Assembly (NCBI GenBank): GCA_026419785.1
Contig: JAODTK010002932.1
Span: 1 to 64,000, forward strand
Direction: 5' to 3'
Origin: Sclerodactyla briareus
Taxonomy: Eukaryota; Echinodermata; Holothuroidea; Dendrochirotida; Sclerodactylidae
DNA length: 64,000 nucleotides
A program made the position numbers and the translations under genes. Below are positions 1 through 11,229 of the stretch, one piece after another. The first letter of the stretch is position 1. Every line of letters begins with the position of its first letter. The notes beneath the pieces are model-generated. The model worked only from the letters and a program-made list of their open reading frames with translations, was not told where the DNA came from and ran no database searches.

Positions 1-959
1 CTCAAGTCCTTCAGCATGGACTGTTGTAGGTATGAATTTTATGCAGGGGGAGGTCAATAATCTCAATGTTCCCTGGGCCGTGAGGGGTTTTACATGTTTT
101 ATATAACAAGCAAAAAATGAAGACCAAGGCGATCGCCCCCCAGTTGTCTCGAATGGTTTGCACGGATCAGTGATTGGTCTTTTTAGTCACCATGCAAACA
201 AGACAAGGTAAAAATTAGACACAATAGCCAACGAAATTCCATTGACCCAGTTTCTGACTTCAAATATTTCAAATACTGTCGAAAGCGTCATTGAAAATCA
301 AACGAACTTTGAATTGGAATGAATGAGCAATGCAAAGTGACACAACTGAGTGTATGTAAATAATAAGTTAATAATCTAATTATAGCAATGAGTGGTGAGG
401 GAATGAAAAAAAATGAAATATAGCAATAGCATCTATCATAAAGAGTATGCACTTTTATATATTCATCTACTACTTCCAGTACCTCCCGATAGGATTCACA
501 CCCCACGCCCTCACACGCTACTGCAGCATTTCTCTGTGGTGATGTTAAACTGACACCTCAGGAGTGTTGACATGGCCCTAATGTATTGCTGGACTATGGA
601 TATATATAGGTGATATACAGAGGGGGATTCCACGTACTCAGATGCCAATCAATTGGGCAACACCATGGTACTTACATTTGTCACCGGTAGCCATTGAAGT
701 TAAATGAGACAATTAAATAAATCTCTGTCTGTTACGATAGGAATTACTAGTTCAGATGATGGAAAATACCCATACTGAGAGGTGGAATTGAAGAGTAAAA
801 ATTCAAATAGATAGTCTGCTAATTGATAGTGATGCTGAGCTAGGACTATACCATTCTAAATGGTAGCCCGACGAGGGGAAAATAATAATCAAAAAGTATG
901 GAGTTTGTTAGGGTATTTTACTAATTTCAATACTTCACACAATTAAGATTTGGATAATT
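1..959. other. No recognisable feature
   Basis: AT-rich non-coding DNA. The longest ORF is 72 codons, has no recognisable motif and is low in complexity. No RNA gene, splice-bounded exon or clear repeat boundary was seen. Confidence 0.5.
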
Positions 960-2329
960 AAATTGAATGGCCTTTGATACATAACAGTTTTATGAACATC
1001 TATTCCCATCATAAAGGAGCAACCTTGTCTCAAAACATCGCCATATCACATACAGTCTTTGGAGGCTATTGCAGAGAATGTTATTATTTGGTATTATTTG
1101 GGTCCATAAGGGACCTGAATGACCTTTAAATTGACAGTCAGTTTATGAAAACATGTTCCATTCGATAATATGCTGCCCACATGTCCCCAAAATTCCAGGC
1201 CCATATCAGACACAGTCATTAGAAGCTGTTGCAGGAAAGGAAATGTTATTATTTGGCAGTCTTGCGTCCTATGAGGAACCTTAAATGACCTTTGATGACC
1301 ATGACGGTTTTTTATGAAAAAAATGCTTGCTCGAGTGATGCACCCAAGCCCCAAAGAAGCATTAGTAATCCAGATTACACACGCCCTATGCTATCGCCCA
1401 AAAGTTATTCAAATCGACCTTTGGACCCATGGATAACTTGAAGACAGGTTGTAGATCGAAGCGGGAGTCGTTTCGCTATGAAGCACACATTAGCTCTATC
1501 ACATACCCCAAAATTGACAGTTTTTTAGATTCTTTGGCCTGTTAACTCCTAAAATAAGCCTATTTTCTTAAAAACTTGACCTTTGACCTGTTGACCTTGT
1601 GTTTAGATGTTGTTTGATTCAATGAACCCCAAAAATTTAACCATGACAAATCCTCTACGAAGCACCCTGACTGCTTCTTCTTTCAATTGTTACTGGCCAT
1701 TTTAACAAAACTTCGAAAAATTGCGGAATTTATGCAAATTATTCAAATTAAAGGACCTTAAGTTGACCTCTGCACGTGTATATTTATCAGGGATCCAAAC
1801 GCTGTCCCATCTCAACCAAGTTTCCGCAGGATTCAAACCCACTTTAAAATCTGCATAAATTATGCAAATTAGACTAGGTTAATGCGAATTAGTAACATGA
1901 AATGACCTTTGGTGACCTCGTGCCTACTGTATGTAATGTGAAATTTATTGGGACTATATAAGATAAACCCTCTACACCAAGTTTCGTCCAAAAGCCATAG
2001 AACTTACAAAATATCACAAAAGTTATGCAAAATAGACTCACTAATTAGCATATATAATGGCAGGAATCTAATGTTCGTGGTAAACTTCTCGTTTTTAAGA
2101 CCCCGAACGGCATCACCAATTGCATCTTACCGATCAAGAGATTATCTTGTACACAAGCTTCGGGCCAATTTTCATAAAAAATAAATATGCAAAATTTATG
2201 CAAATGAGTTGGTTTTTGGGAAGAAAAAGTGAGCACATCGGCAACCTCTTCCCGCGCCACCTCCACAAAACGGTCCAGCTGAGGCCTTCCCCCAGGTTCA
2301 GGAGAGATTTATCTAACCGCACATACGGC

Positions 2330-2331
2330 AG

Positions 2332-2362
<31 letters not shown>

Positions 2363-2372
2363 CACACACACA
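2330..2372. repeat. GACA/CA microsatellite
   Basis: About seven GACA-type tetranucleotides run directly into about six CA dinucleotides. The tract sits at the end of the composite repeat and just before its hairpin. Confidence 0.9.
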
Positions 2373-2396
2373 ACAAAGGTGACCACTTATGTATTG

Positions 2397-2413
2397 CTTG
2401 AACAAAGTTCAGG
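2397..2413 (+). other. Hairpin closing the composite repeat
   Basis: CTTGAAC-AAA-GTTCAGG forms a 7 bp stem with one G-T pair and a three-base loop, followed by an A-rich stretch. A similar hairpin closes the array at 24335-24354. Confidence 0.5.
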
Positions 2414-2440
2414 CGAGACAAAAAATGAATGTCTTAGAAA

Positions 2441-5400
2441 TTAATTTAGGTCAAGTGTGAAACTGGCCATTGTATCCAGCACCTTTTCTTCATCTGGTCT
2501 ACCGTACCAGTGATATACTTACATGGCAAAGTGTGTTTTAGTCAGGCACAGATATTCCAGAGACCATCATTGCCCCAAAAGCTATGTCACAGAGGTATAA
2601 AGCTGACCAGTTCTCAGTTAAAGATATCATCAAAATTCACGATAGAATTCTCAAACCCTCCGTTCCAGACAGTGAGGCCAACGCAAAATCATTTACAGAG
2701 GCTGATATATGAGCCGAGGGGAAGTTCATGTTTTCTGAGAAACCTGGCTTCCTAGGAGTTTTAAAGGCCATGCCAAATTCTTACCCTCAGTCACTGACCC
2801 TCATGTCCAGGCTCGTCTTTTGTTAAGATGTTTTGTATTCGAATGGATGTGTCATGCACATGTCTAATAGTCAGTGGAAAATTGCTGAGCAATAACACAC
2901 TTACCGTAATGTTCAGGTGGGGCTTGATTGAATGTAATCAAATATGTTGCACTTTGCACCAACAGATTGTGTATTTAAATGTTCCTTTGAATATTCAGTG
3001 TTGTACTATCACTTGTTACAACAAGTTCGCAATCATGGTCCCGCATGGAGTTTTTGGAAAATGACGTAAGTTTGGCTTGCAATCATTGTGTAATGTTGTG
3101 ATGATGCCCTCTCATTGGCACAGAGCAAGTGAATAATCCCCTAGTTAGTTCAAAAAGGTCAACTAATGTGGGGGGGGCCAGATTCAAAGGGGGGCCACGC
3201 AGGCTCTCTCATCTCCCACTTCCGGCAATCATGAGAAAGAGAAATTTGAGCATTAAGTATATGTACTAATTGTCTTGAATAACATGTCATTCAATTGCCC
3301 ATTTTCTCAAGCTTTATTCTTCTTTGAAAAGCCAAATATTGAAGGAGAGGGGCACACGCCTCCCCTAGTATGGCCTGCCATCCGAGCCTGTGTCCCCGGG
3401 TGGGAAAATCCTTGGTTATAACCCTTGTCTGTAGTCATGCAAAGGTGCATTCGATCAGCCTTCATACTTGTACATGTGGTAAAATATGCATATTCCTTTA
3501 GACCATGACCATCCGAGAGTCCTTACGAAAGACTCATTCTGATGACTGCCCAGCAACGCTCACAACACTGCCGGCTAGAGAGTATATCTATCACATACAA
3601 TAAGTGTATAGGCGCTCGGGCCTCTGAGCCAAGTGATAGAAACAATAGTCAAAGCATCTTGAACAAGATGACTAGTACTTCAATCCAGCCAAGGTTCCGG
3701 AAAAACTAGCTTTGTGGTGGGCGGAGACTTTGGTCGTTGATGACGTTCTATCATCCCTAGACCCAGGTGATAGCCTAGGACCTTTTACCCCGTACAACCG
3801 CACTGAATGCAAAATTTCTAATTATGTGCAATTACAGCTGTGGGATTCCTTGCCTCTGAGATTGGATTAGCTCATTGGCAGACTTTGGACTGCATATCAA
3901 ACGAATTTTGACTTTACTATGTGCCCTCGGGCAGGCACTTTGTCTATATATTTCCCACCCACCTAGGCAGCATTAATTGAGGCACTGATAATCTGAATAT
4001 TCTAGACTCTTCTTCCAGTTTGTCAGAGAGAATACCAGTTCTGATGATCAAGGTACTGTGACCGTCTGTGCAAGTTGACTGTTGAGCAATAGTCTTTAGT
4101 AGAGGGAGATCTTTAGATCTACTGAATAATTTGTCACTCCGTACACCAACCACAACATCTCCTATTAAACATTCTCTCATACCACAATTTAACGATAGAG
4201 ATGCGAGTCGGCAGATGTGTTGTTTGGGGGTGTCGTTGCTTGTGTTGAGAAGACTTGGGGAGGCTCTACTGTTACGGTACAGGTCTATATCAAAACGCGC
4301 TTTGGATTATGGTCTACTCGCTCTCAGGGATCACTTAACTACTCGGCACTGGGTTGGCCCTCTGACCACCATCCCTTTTTTTTTTTCTTGTGGTGCAGGT
4401 ATCGAAATGCGGAAGCTGGACGTCCGATGCACAGCGAGTAATGGCATTGTGCAGGATTGGACGATCGTATTATTCTCTTCTCTTCACAAATGTGCCCCCC
4501 GGGTAAATAGAATGTGCCTACAGCTGGGTAGATTTAATTTGTTCATTGGTCCACTGGTACCTATGGGATGTTCAAGAATCATCACTATTATGTGGAGAAT
4601 TGCAATATGGATTCTCTTCTCTTAGGGATTAAATTGGATATTTGGTCAATGGGTTTCCAACTGACTAGTGGTATGGCTATGTGGGAATTTTGAAATTTAG
4701 GGGAACATCATGAAGAAGCATTTGTTTACTGATGTGAGGAAAATCACCAAATGCATCTCCTTCCGATTAGGTTGGAATTTATCATGATACTTGGTTATGT
4801 TCTCAATCTTGATCGTGGTACAATCTATTTGGTGTTAAGGATTTATGTCACATTTCCAGTGATCCAAATATGGGGTCAAAATTCTTCATCATCTTGCTCA
4901 GTCAGTCCCTAAGCCCATTTTTTTGGTATAGAAGCTTATTCCCTTTTTGTTCACCTACTGACATACATTTTTTTTGCTAATCGTCAACGATCATAGGAGG
5001 GACAGCCTATTATCCATTTTTGGATGCAAGTGAAATCACAACCCTAGCTTAGCATCCTATTCTTACCCTTCAGATTTGTGGGTGCCCGAATGGAAGTGTG
5101 CTTGACACAGAAGAAAAGGATATGACTTTGCATTTGACATCAACGTCAAGTCGATGTACGAACCATGAAGCATTCCTTCCCAAGGGAGTAATGAAAAAAT
5201 ATAAAATGAGTAAAATAATCTATTACGTCTGTTATTTGATGCTTGGCTATTGTAATTCACAACAACTTTGACTATTGAATTTTCTTTGATAATTCAGCCA
5301 TGTTCGGGTGAATATCATATACTAAGGCAGTCCTACCAAGTGGCGATATCGTTGATGTATCGCAACATTACCATGGGTTAACACATTTAGCTTAAGGTTT

Positions 5401-7380
5401 GGCTCTCACCTGCTTTCCCGAAAAGAAGAGTTTGAATATCAGTCAGATCGTACCACAACTCTGAAATCAACCTCTTGCCGCCTGGCTCGTATCGTAGTCT
5501 TGTTTAAGACTTGATGACATCCCTGATTTCTTGCTAGCTTTTATCCGGCACGCAACAGCTATTCATTTAAACCTTTCTGTGCGCCATCATTTCTTTAGTC
5601 CTGTCTTATTCAAATTGTGATTTCGCTTCAATATTGGAAGCGACCACACACTACACCACTGACAAGAACCCCCTGCTTTAAATATTTAGATTTTTTTGAT
5701 GAAACCTCAGGTTACGTGTTACAATTACACATCGAAATCTACTACCGTAGCAATTGACATTTAAAACTTGGCTGAAAATCATTCTTTACAAAGATCTTTT
5801 CAATTCCGAACAAGACGTTGATAACAGAAGACTTACTGGGTTTTTCAGCAGACTGGTACGCCGTATAAAGGCAGCAGGAAAAATCGGGAATAATTGACGT
5901 CTAACACAGACCAACCTTTGCGGTGTTCGCAATCAGCGACTGGAACGGGAAAAATGAGCCGTAGGCATTTTGCATGTTGCTAACGAGTGTCAAGTTACCC
6001 ACCCATACATGTACCTTCTCATATGTCTGGATCTTGTAGTCGGCAAAAATCCCACTTGGTACTGCAGCAACACGCCGAAAAATTGATAGTCAGAGAGCTG
6101 ATTTATGTTGGGGTCTGGATGGATAGAAGCTTCTTAGTTCACATTTACACTCATAGTTAGAGTTTTGCTGCTTTTTTTTAACAACCTTACGTTAACAATT
6201 CCAATCACGTATTGTAGCCAGAAAAAAAATGTTGACAAAGCTAAATTTGCTACAACGTTGCTGAATAAACTTCTTCTTGGTATGTCCTCTTGTACCCCGT
6301 TTGTTCCCATTATCATGATTTGAACGAAGTATTGGTCGCCAAGATGCTATGCTTCACCGATTTTCACACGTTTGGCCTTTCTTTCTATTTCAAATCCACG
6401 CCCCCTAATCAATTCGCTAAGATTCTAGTACTAGTTTCCTCCGGTCCTTTAGCGGTTTCTGACTAGCAAAATCTAGCACTCTCTTGCGATGTTATCATGC
6501 AGATGCATTGATGTATATTATTACGGACTCATAGCTGACAACAATTGAAACCTCCAGGGTTGTATTGAACCCCAAGTAAGTAAACTCCTATAACTTTGTA
6601 GAATATGTATAGATAATTCAATTTCATCTCATATTCTTTATCGAGGAGCATGCTTGCTTTTTGTCGACCATTTGGTTGTTTTTGTTGAGACATTGGACGA
6701 AAACAGCGACCCTGGAATAGACCGCCATTGCCTCCCATTCAGCAATATCAAAACTTGTACCGTGATTTTGAAAAGATTTTGCCTCAAATATTTGAGGGGG
6801 TATATATTCCTGGTGTCCTACGTTGTAGGATGAATGTGCTGTGGTCCGATTTGACCACTACATCATTCTCAATAGCATAATTTATTATTCCATTTATGAA
6901 TTGCTTCCTTGCAGATGGTTGCGCCAAAAGGGCAGTGTTATCACTCATTCCTTCCATCCGCTTCCAGTTACAAGGGTAAGCATCAATGGTTCTACTTCAT
7001 CTCACCTATCTCATACTTATGCCGCATTTCTGGATGAGAGAGTACATTGGGTTGCCACGTTGAGTTAGGGTTTAAATTTTCACCAGAATGATTCTATCTA
7101 TCTAGTGTTTGCCTCCTGCATAAGAGGTAATTCACCTTCACCATATTTTGATCTTGGACGACTACACGTGTAATGGCATTTGTTGGGATGTGTCTTTGAA
7201 TTTCATACTATCATAAATCCATTTTACCTTACACTGTAGTTTCTTTGATATACTTTTTGCAGCTAGGTCTGGTAGCGAGGTTGAGCAAATTCTATATTTT
7301 TGGGACTGATGTCTGACATGCTTGGCTCAATATAACCCACATTGCCATAATCCTCTATGAATAGATACTGCTCCCAGTCA
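2441..7380. other. Mostly unique, no supported gene
   Basis: No exon, RNA gene or bounded element was recognised. The longest ORF (4131-4625, + strand, 164 codons) has no recognisable domain, crosses a run of T and has no splice context that would make it convincing. Local G-rich patches occur at 3167-3196. Confidence 0.4.
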
Positions 7381-7384
7381 GGGT

Positions 7385-7500
7385 TCCCTCATTACCGGAG
7401 AAACTGGAAAATCATGGAATTTGAAAATGATGCCTCGACATCCGGTAAAGTAATGGAAGTGATTGGCCAAAGACAGACAACCGGAGAATTGTTGCTATGG
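7385..7500 (+). repeat. Degenerate CCGGAAAACCTGGAAA / CATGGAATTTG repeat, copy 1
   Basis: The stretch accggagaaactggaaa followed by tcatggaatttgaaaatg and further ccgg-linked variants resembles 12010-12095, where ccggaaaaaacctgggaaa and catggaatttgagaaca occur in the same order. It is probably a degenerate interspersed or minisatellite-like repeat; boundaries are unclear. Confidence 0.4.
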
Positions 7501-7747
7501 TGGCTCTTTATGTGCTGAGGTGTTTTGTGGTCCATGAACTAAAGCATCTCGCACTTAAAAGCCAAAGGAGAAGCACGTTCCGCCTGAAATTTCATCATGT
7601 AAATATCATTAAATTTTTGCTCTTGGAGTTTCTGGGCGACCCTGTCCCAGTGTTGTTTGTAGCCTATAGCCCATGGGTTTTGTGGGGGTCCTGTAAAAGG
7701 ATCTTATATATAGAGCAGTCGTTCCAAACCTTTTTCTCTCCCCATGT

Positions 7748-7850
7748 CCAGTTTTGGGACTCGAGTCCGTCTCGGGATTCAATGACTCGGTCTCGGACTC
7801 GGCGCTGTGACTCGGAACTCGTCCGATGCTCCAGGTTCAAGATCGCTCAA
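7748..7850 (+). repeat. Degenerate GACTCGG simple repeat
   Basis: Many imperfect copies of ggactcg/gtctcgg in about 100 bp (gggactcgagtccgtctcgg, ctcggtctcggactcgg). It is the same simple sequence as the patches at 8475-8590 and 15515-15592. Confidence 0.6.
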
Positions 7851-8389
7851 ACAATCAAAAAAATCTTGGCAGAACCCCCTGAAAATTATGAGGAATAAGA
7901 CTGCAAAATTATCATTATAAAATCAAAAACATGGTGAACTACTGTGATGTATTTGTTGTCAATGTTCCTAATTCGCCTCATATCAAATTTGGACTAGTCT
8001 ACATAATAGCTCAGTGTGCCTGTTGGAACGGCCGTCCGCAAAGGTGTCACATGCACAGCACGGGAGAACATCAGCATGCCGCATTCAACCGCAAAGAAGA
8101 CGGCAGAAATCTGAAATTTTGATGTTCTTGAAATGCAATGGACGAATCCTTTACTGCCATACTACTGCCTGGAAATTATTATGGTCCCAAATGGTAGGTA
8201 TGCATCAGAGTGTCAAGTCGGATTATATGAATGTTTAGGTCATTTATTTTGTTAGTTTCAGCATTATTACGTTGCAACTTTACATGGCCATTGCTATACT
8301 TTCCTTGACGACCTCCACTCCTGAATGGGAAGTTGGAAGCTTCAATATGAATTTTGATTGGGCCGATTGTTCTTTTGCAATAATTCATT

Positions 8390-8590
8390 ACAGTTTTGGG
8401 ATGCATCATCTAACTGTAATAACTTGCATTTTGGATCCAATACTAGGCCTATTAATCTTTGCTGAAAGCCAGTTTTCAATAGGGACGCGAGGGCCTCGGA
8501 CTCGGACTTGGACAAAAGGACTCGACCTGATGCTGAGGACCGTCTTGAGCTGGTCGACTCGGATTGGCTGGACTCGACTCCAACACTGCC
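8390..8590 (-). repeat. GACTCGG-cored interspersed element, copy on minus strand
   Basis: A core of ggactcgg/gactcgac variants ends at a sharp edge, CCAACACTG (8580-8588). On the other side, about 90 bp of non-simple sequence (8390-8475) matches in reverse complement the sequence after the 15515 core: both carry GCAAGTTATT followed by a TGCATC phrase. The two copies therefore share the constant edge, the simple-sequence core and a unique flank, which supports one mobile or amplified family. Confidence 0.55.
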
Positions 8591-9453
8591 ATTTCCCCCT
8601 TTTGCCTTGCGCTCAGAGCCATTCCTTATGAAATACAGGTAATGAGAAAGTTGATAGGTGGGGAGATGCGGAAAAGGTTAAACTTGCCATGTAATTGTGT
8701 TTGGTAACAAGAAGAATTCACCACTCGAAAAATACTGCAAAAATATTACCTTTGGATACATTTTTTTCTCACCCTGAAATCTTGAAACGTTCCCCCCCTG
8801 GGGAAATCCCCCTCCCCCCTTGTTGGGAACCACTGTTATGGGAGGGTCAACTGAAATCCCATTTCCAACCCTGTCTTGATATAAAATTTCTTCTGTTGTA
8901 AATTGTTGTACTTCAAAGTTGGGGAAATGGGGACTCATGCATAACACTAATGTACATTTGTATGTACTAAGTTCCTTTGTATCTCATTGTTTTTTCATGT
9001 TGAAAAGCCTTGACGCTCAAGAATTTTGAACAGTTCTTTCTCCCATTTAAGGACAAATGGCACGCATTCAAGTTGATTCAATTGTGTCCGTTTTTCAAAC
9101 CGAAAGTGACAGCCCTAATATCAACTTAGCATAGTGAACTGCTTGGAACCTATCGGTTCTCCAGGGTGAAATTAAAGTTCAGATGTTTAGGTGGAACAAA
9201 GAAATGAAGATGGGTTTCAACCAATAGATCCAGATTTTTTTATCTCTTCTCTTTCTCTATATTTAGGCTTTTTCATGACGTGAGACCCTTTCAAAACTCT
9301 CTGAGAATTTTTTGGGGCCCAGAGTCTGCATATTTATAGTTTCAGTTGCAATTGTTCAATCTACCTGGACCCATAGCAGTTTTCTTGATTCTTGCTCCTT
9401 ATGCCCAGTGACCTCAAAAATGAAATCTTTTCATTCAATACATCAACCAATAG

Positions 9454-9649
9454 AGGTGTTGTGAACCGAGCGTCTCGTTGGCTACTAAGGCCGCGGTCAT
9501 CGGCCTCACAAAGTCTCCAGGCAGCGTACTCATCAAGACTGGTATCCGCTTCAACTGCCTCTGCCCCGGGACCATGACACCCCATCACTGCGTGGAAAGA
9601 ATGGAGCGACGGGGGACCATTGAGGCGGTGAGGAATCTACTTCATCAGC
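9454..9649 (+). pseudogene. BDH2/DHRS6-like short-chain dehydrogenase exon, frameshifted
   Basis: This single exon-sized segment matches the C-terminal half of the BDH2/DHRS6 family (cytosolic type 2 3-hydroxybutyrate dehydrogenase, short-chain dehydrogenase/reductase fold, NAD dependent). It reads GVVNR in one frame, then, after a shift of one base, ATKAAVIGLTKS, IKTGIRFNCLCPGTM and VERMERRGTIEA. These are the segments around the YxxxK active site and the CPGT loop. An acceptor-like AG precedes it (9452-9453) and a donor-like GTATTT follows (9650). In the frame of the active-site Lys the catalytic Tyr position reads Ser (TCG), one residue is missing after CPGT, and the segment just after TKS diverges, as expected from compensating indels. 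No other exon of the gene was found nearby. It is either a decayed partial duplicate or a real exon damaged by consensus errors; a pseudogene is the simpler reading of this sequence. Confidence 0.7.
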
Positions 9650-9918
9650 GTATTTGTTCTATGTCCCTTATCTATGATGATATGCGTCAGATGCATTCGC
9701 ATTATGAGCAGATCTCTCTTCTGAGACACCTGTGTCTTGCAAAGTCATGACTGATACCCTTCTGTAGTGATCTATCAACACAAAAACTGACAAACTCTTT
9801 TTAGGGCTCTCATTCCTCATACAATTAAAAACGAACTCTAGAGATCTGCCACTTTCCAACCTAGTTTTCAGCTCTGTCCTGCAAAAATCTCCAGATTAGG
9901 GAATCCTGCTTCTCTCTC

Positions 9919-10200
9919 GGGCAATGCAGTCTAGTGGTCCAATGATTATGCTGGAGCCCAAGGTCGTGGGTTGGATCTGGGAAGGCCTGTCGGTTTCTTC
10001 GCAGTGTTAGGAAAAGTCGAGTGGTTGGCCCGAGTAATCAGACTGTTTGTTGAGGCCCAAACTTCAAGTTACCTTCATTGCACCAGGTATTTCTCGCTGA
10101 GGGTGCATCCCCCAGTCTACTCAGCTGTGATGGGTGACTGGTGTTCCCGCAGGTTTGGGTTAAACTCCTGCCCAGGGCTAGGGTAACACTTGTCCAGGCC
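9919..10200 (+). mobile_element. tRNA-derived SINE
   Basis: The head resembles an RNA polymerase III promoter. An A-box-like tgcagtctagtggtccaatg (9925-9944) is followed about 35 bp later by a B-box-like ggtcgtgggttggatct (9962-9978). The body continues as non-coding sequence to about 10200, where a different element begins. No A-rich tail or target duplication could be fixed. Confidence 0.55.
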
Positions 10201-10225
10201 AGCGCGGGCCTATCGTCAGACATCA

Positions 10226-10529
10226 AAGGCGCGGTCATACTGTGACGATAACAATTGTAAATTAGCGCTCACATGCAAACCCCAAAGCGGTGGTCACACA
10301 AATGAGTGATAATGATGAATACCGACCAATCCATGAGCAATGAACGGATCAGTAAAACTGAATGATAAGATTGTTATCTAATCAGGATTCTACTTAAAGT
10401 ACGCGACATCACAGCCATTCAGCTTCCAGCCACTCAGAGCTGATGTTATAGTTTGCCTTTGATCGCATAGTGTGTCTTCGCAAAAATTATCATTATCATC
10501 ATGTATCCTAAGAGTGAGACCAGGGGCTT
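10226..10529 (-). mobile_element. MITE of the AAGCCC-TGGTCACACTG terminal repeat family
   Basis: The ends are AAGGCGCGGTCATACTGTG on the left and, in reverse complement, AAGCCCCTGGTCTCACTC on the right. Internal sequence (ttcagcttccagcc near 10420) matches in reverse complement ggctggaagctgaa at 50340 in the MITE at 50245-50510, so the two are relatives in opposite orientation. It is about 300 bp with no coding capacity. The target duplication is not clear here. Confidence 0.5.
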
Positions 10530-10589
10530 ACAGCAAACATTACACGTTCCCCGCTACACGGTGTTTCACGCCGTGCTATAGTACGATCG

Positions 10590-11180
10590 TTCAGGCGAGT
10601 GGCACACTTGGATCTATCTGGGAGTTTTCTCCACTAAGGGAGGTCGATATAAGCTCTGTCCGTTCATCCATTAGAGATAGGTCAAGTAGAATGATTAGCT
10701 TTTCATCCATACACAGATTGCACAGGCCCGATGTTCGCTTGTATGTTGGCTGCTTTATGATTGAATGTTGTAGGCGGCCCCCCTGTTGTTCAGTTCCCAC
10801 ACGTCCACGGATAACGTTGGTGTCGTTTGAATACCTTCTGTGCCTGAAAGGTTTGGTGTGGCTGTTATACTTTGCCTTGAACTCACCCCCCACCAATCAG
10901 ATGTTAGCCATTGATTCACCCTTGCAGTGTACTGGGCTCCGTACACAAGAGGCTTGGATAACCCATTTCCCCGCAACGGACAGTCGGATTCCATGCGGCA
11001 GTTGAAGTGCGTGTTCGTGGGGGGGGGGTACTTGGGGTGGCTGCCTACGACGTGGGGTGTATGTGCCTTAAAAGCCTGCTCATGTTGCTCGTGCAGGGTT
11101 ACGACATTGTCAAGGTGGAGTTTATGGTCACGTGAGAAGTGCTTGGATATGAGCTTCATGAAATTGGCCCCTCGCAACCA
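10590..11180 (-). mobile_element. Penelope-like retroelement remnant, GIY-YIG endonuclease end
   Basis: Reading the minus strand from about 11150 downward gives, in order: LISKHFSRDHKLH; a Cys motif NCRMESDCPLRGNGLSK with LVY (about 11000-10940); in a shifted frame GGEFKAKYNSHTKPFRHRRY (10890-10830); in the first frame again VDVWELNNRGAAYNIQ; then RTSGLCNLCMDEKLIIL and DERTELIST (about 10740-10640). This order, a CxnC-PL-G motif then a GIY-YIG-like nuclease core then the NLC-EK and R-EL-S motifs, is that of the C-terminal endonuclease region of Penelope-like or closely related GIY-YIG-bearing retroelements. Several frame changes show it is dead. The reverse transcriptase part is not seen in the window. 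Confidence 0.65.
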
Positions 11181-11229
11181 TTATTCATCTCTTAATTTGT
11201 TAACATGAATTTACCTGCGCACATAGACT

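Larger units (their letters stand above)
960..2420 (+). repeat. Composite interspersed repeat with tandem units, GACA/CA microsatellite and terminal hairpin
   Basis: The first part holds tandem ~165 bp units: the block near 1044-1160 (cacatacagtctttgg ... cctgaatgacctttaaa) recurs at 1203-1330 (cagacacagtcattag ... ccttaaatgaccttt). From ~1560 to ~2220 a second unit type appears, with repeated tgacctttg and tatgcaaatta phrases. It then runs into a GACA/CA microsatellite (about 2330-2372) and a short hairpin at 2397-2413, followed by gcgagacaaaaaa. TGACCTTTGACC phrases and ATGCAAATTAG phrases are common in interspersed repeats of marine invertebrates. There is no coding capacity. Whether it is one mobile element or several nested ones cannot be decided here. 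Confidence 0.6.

Noticed and set aside
4131-4625. 164-codon + strand ORF, one of the longest in the window
   Set aside because: No recognisable domain, crosses a T run, and no flanking exons or conserved motif; chance openness is likely.
7716-8836. Possible hAT element between cagtcgttccaaacc and gggaaccactg
   Set aside because: The ends look like a CAGTGGTTCCC TIR pair, but the 8 bp flanks (atatagag and ttatggga) do not match, so the ends are probably unrelated.
10472-11005. 177-codon + strand ORF
   Set aside because: It is antisense to the Penelope-like remnant, whose motifs lie on the minus strand.
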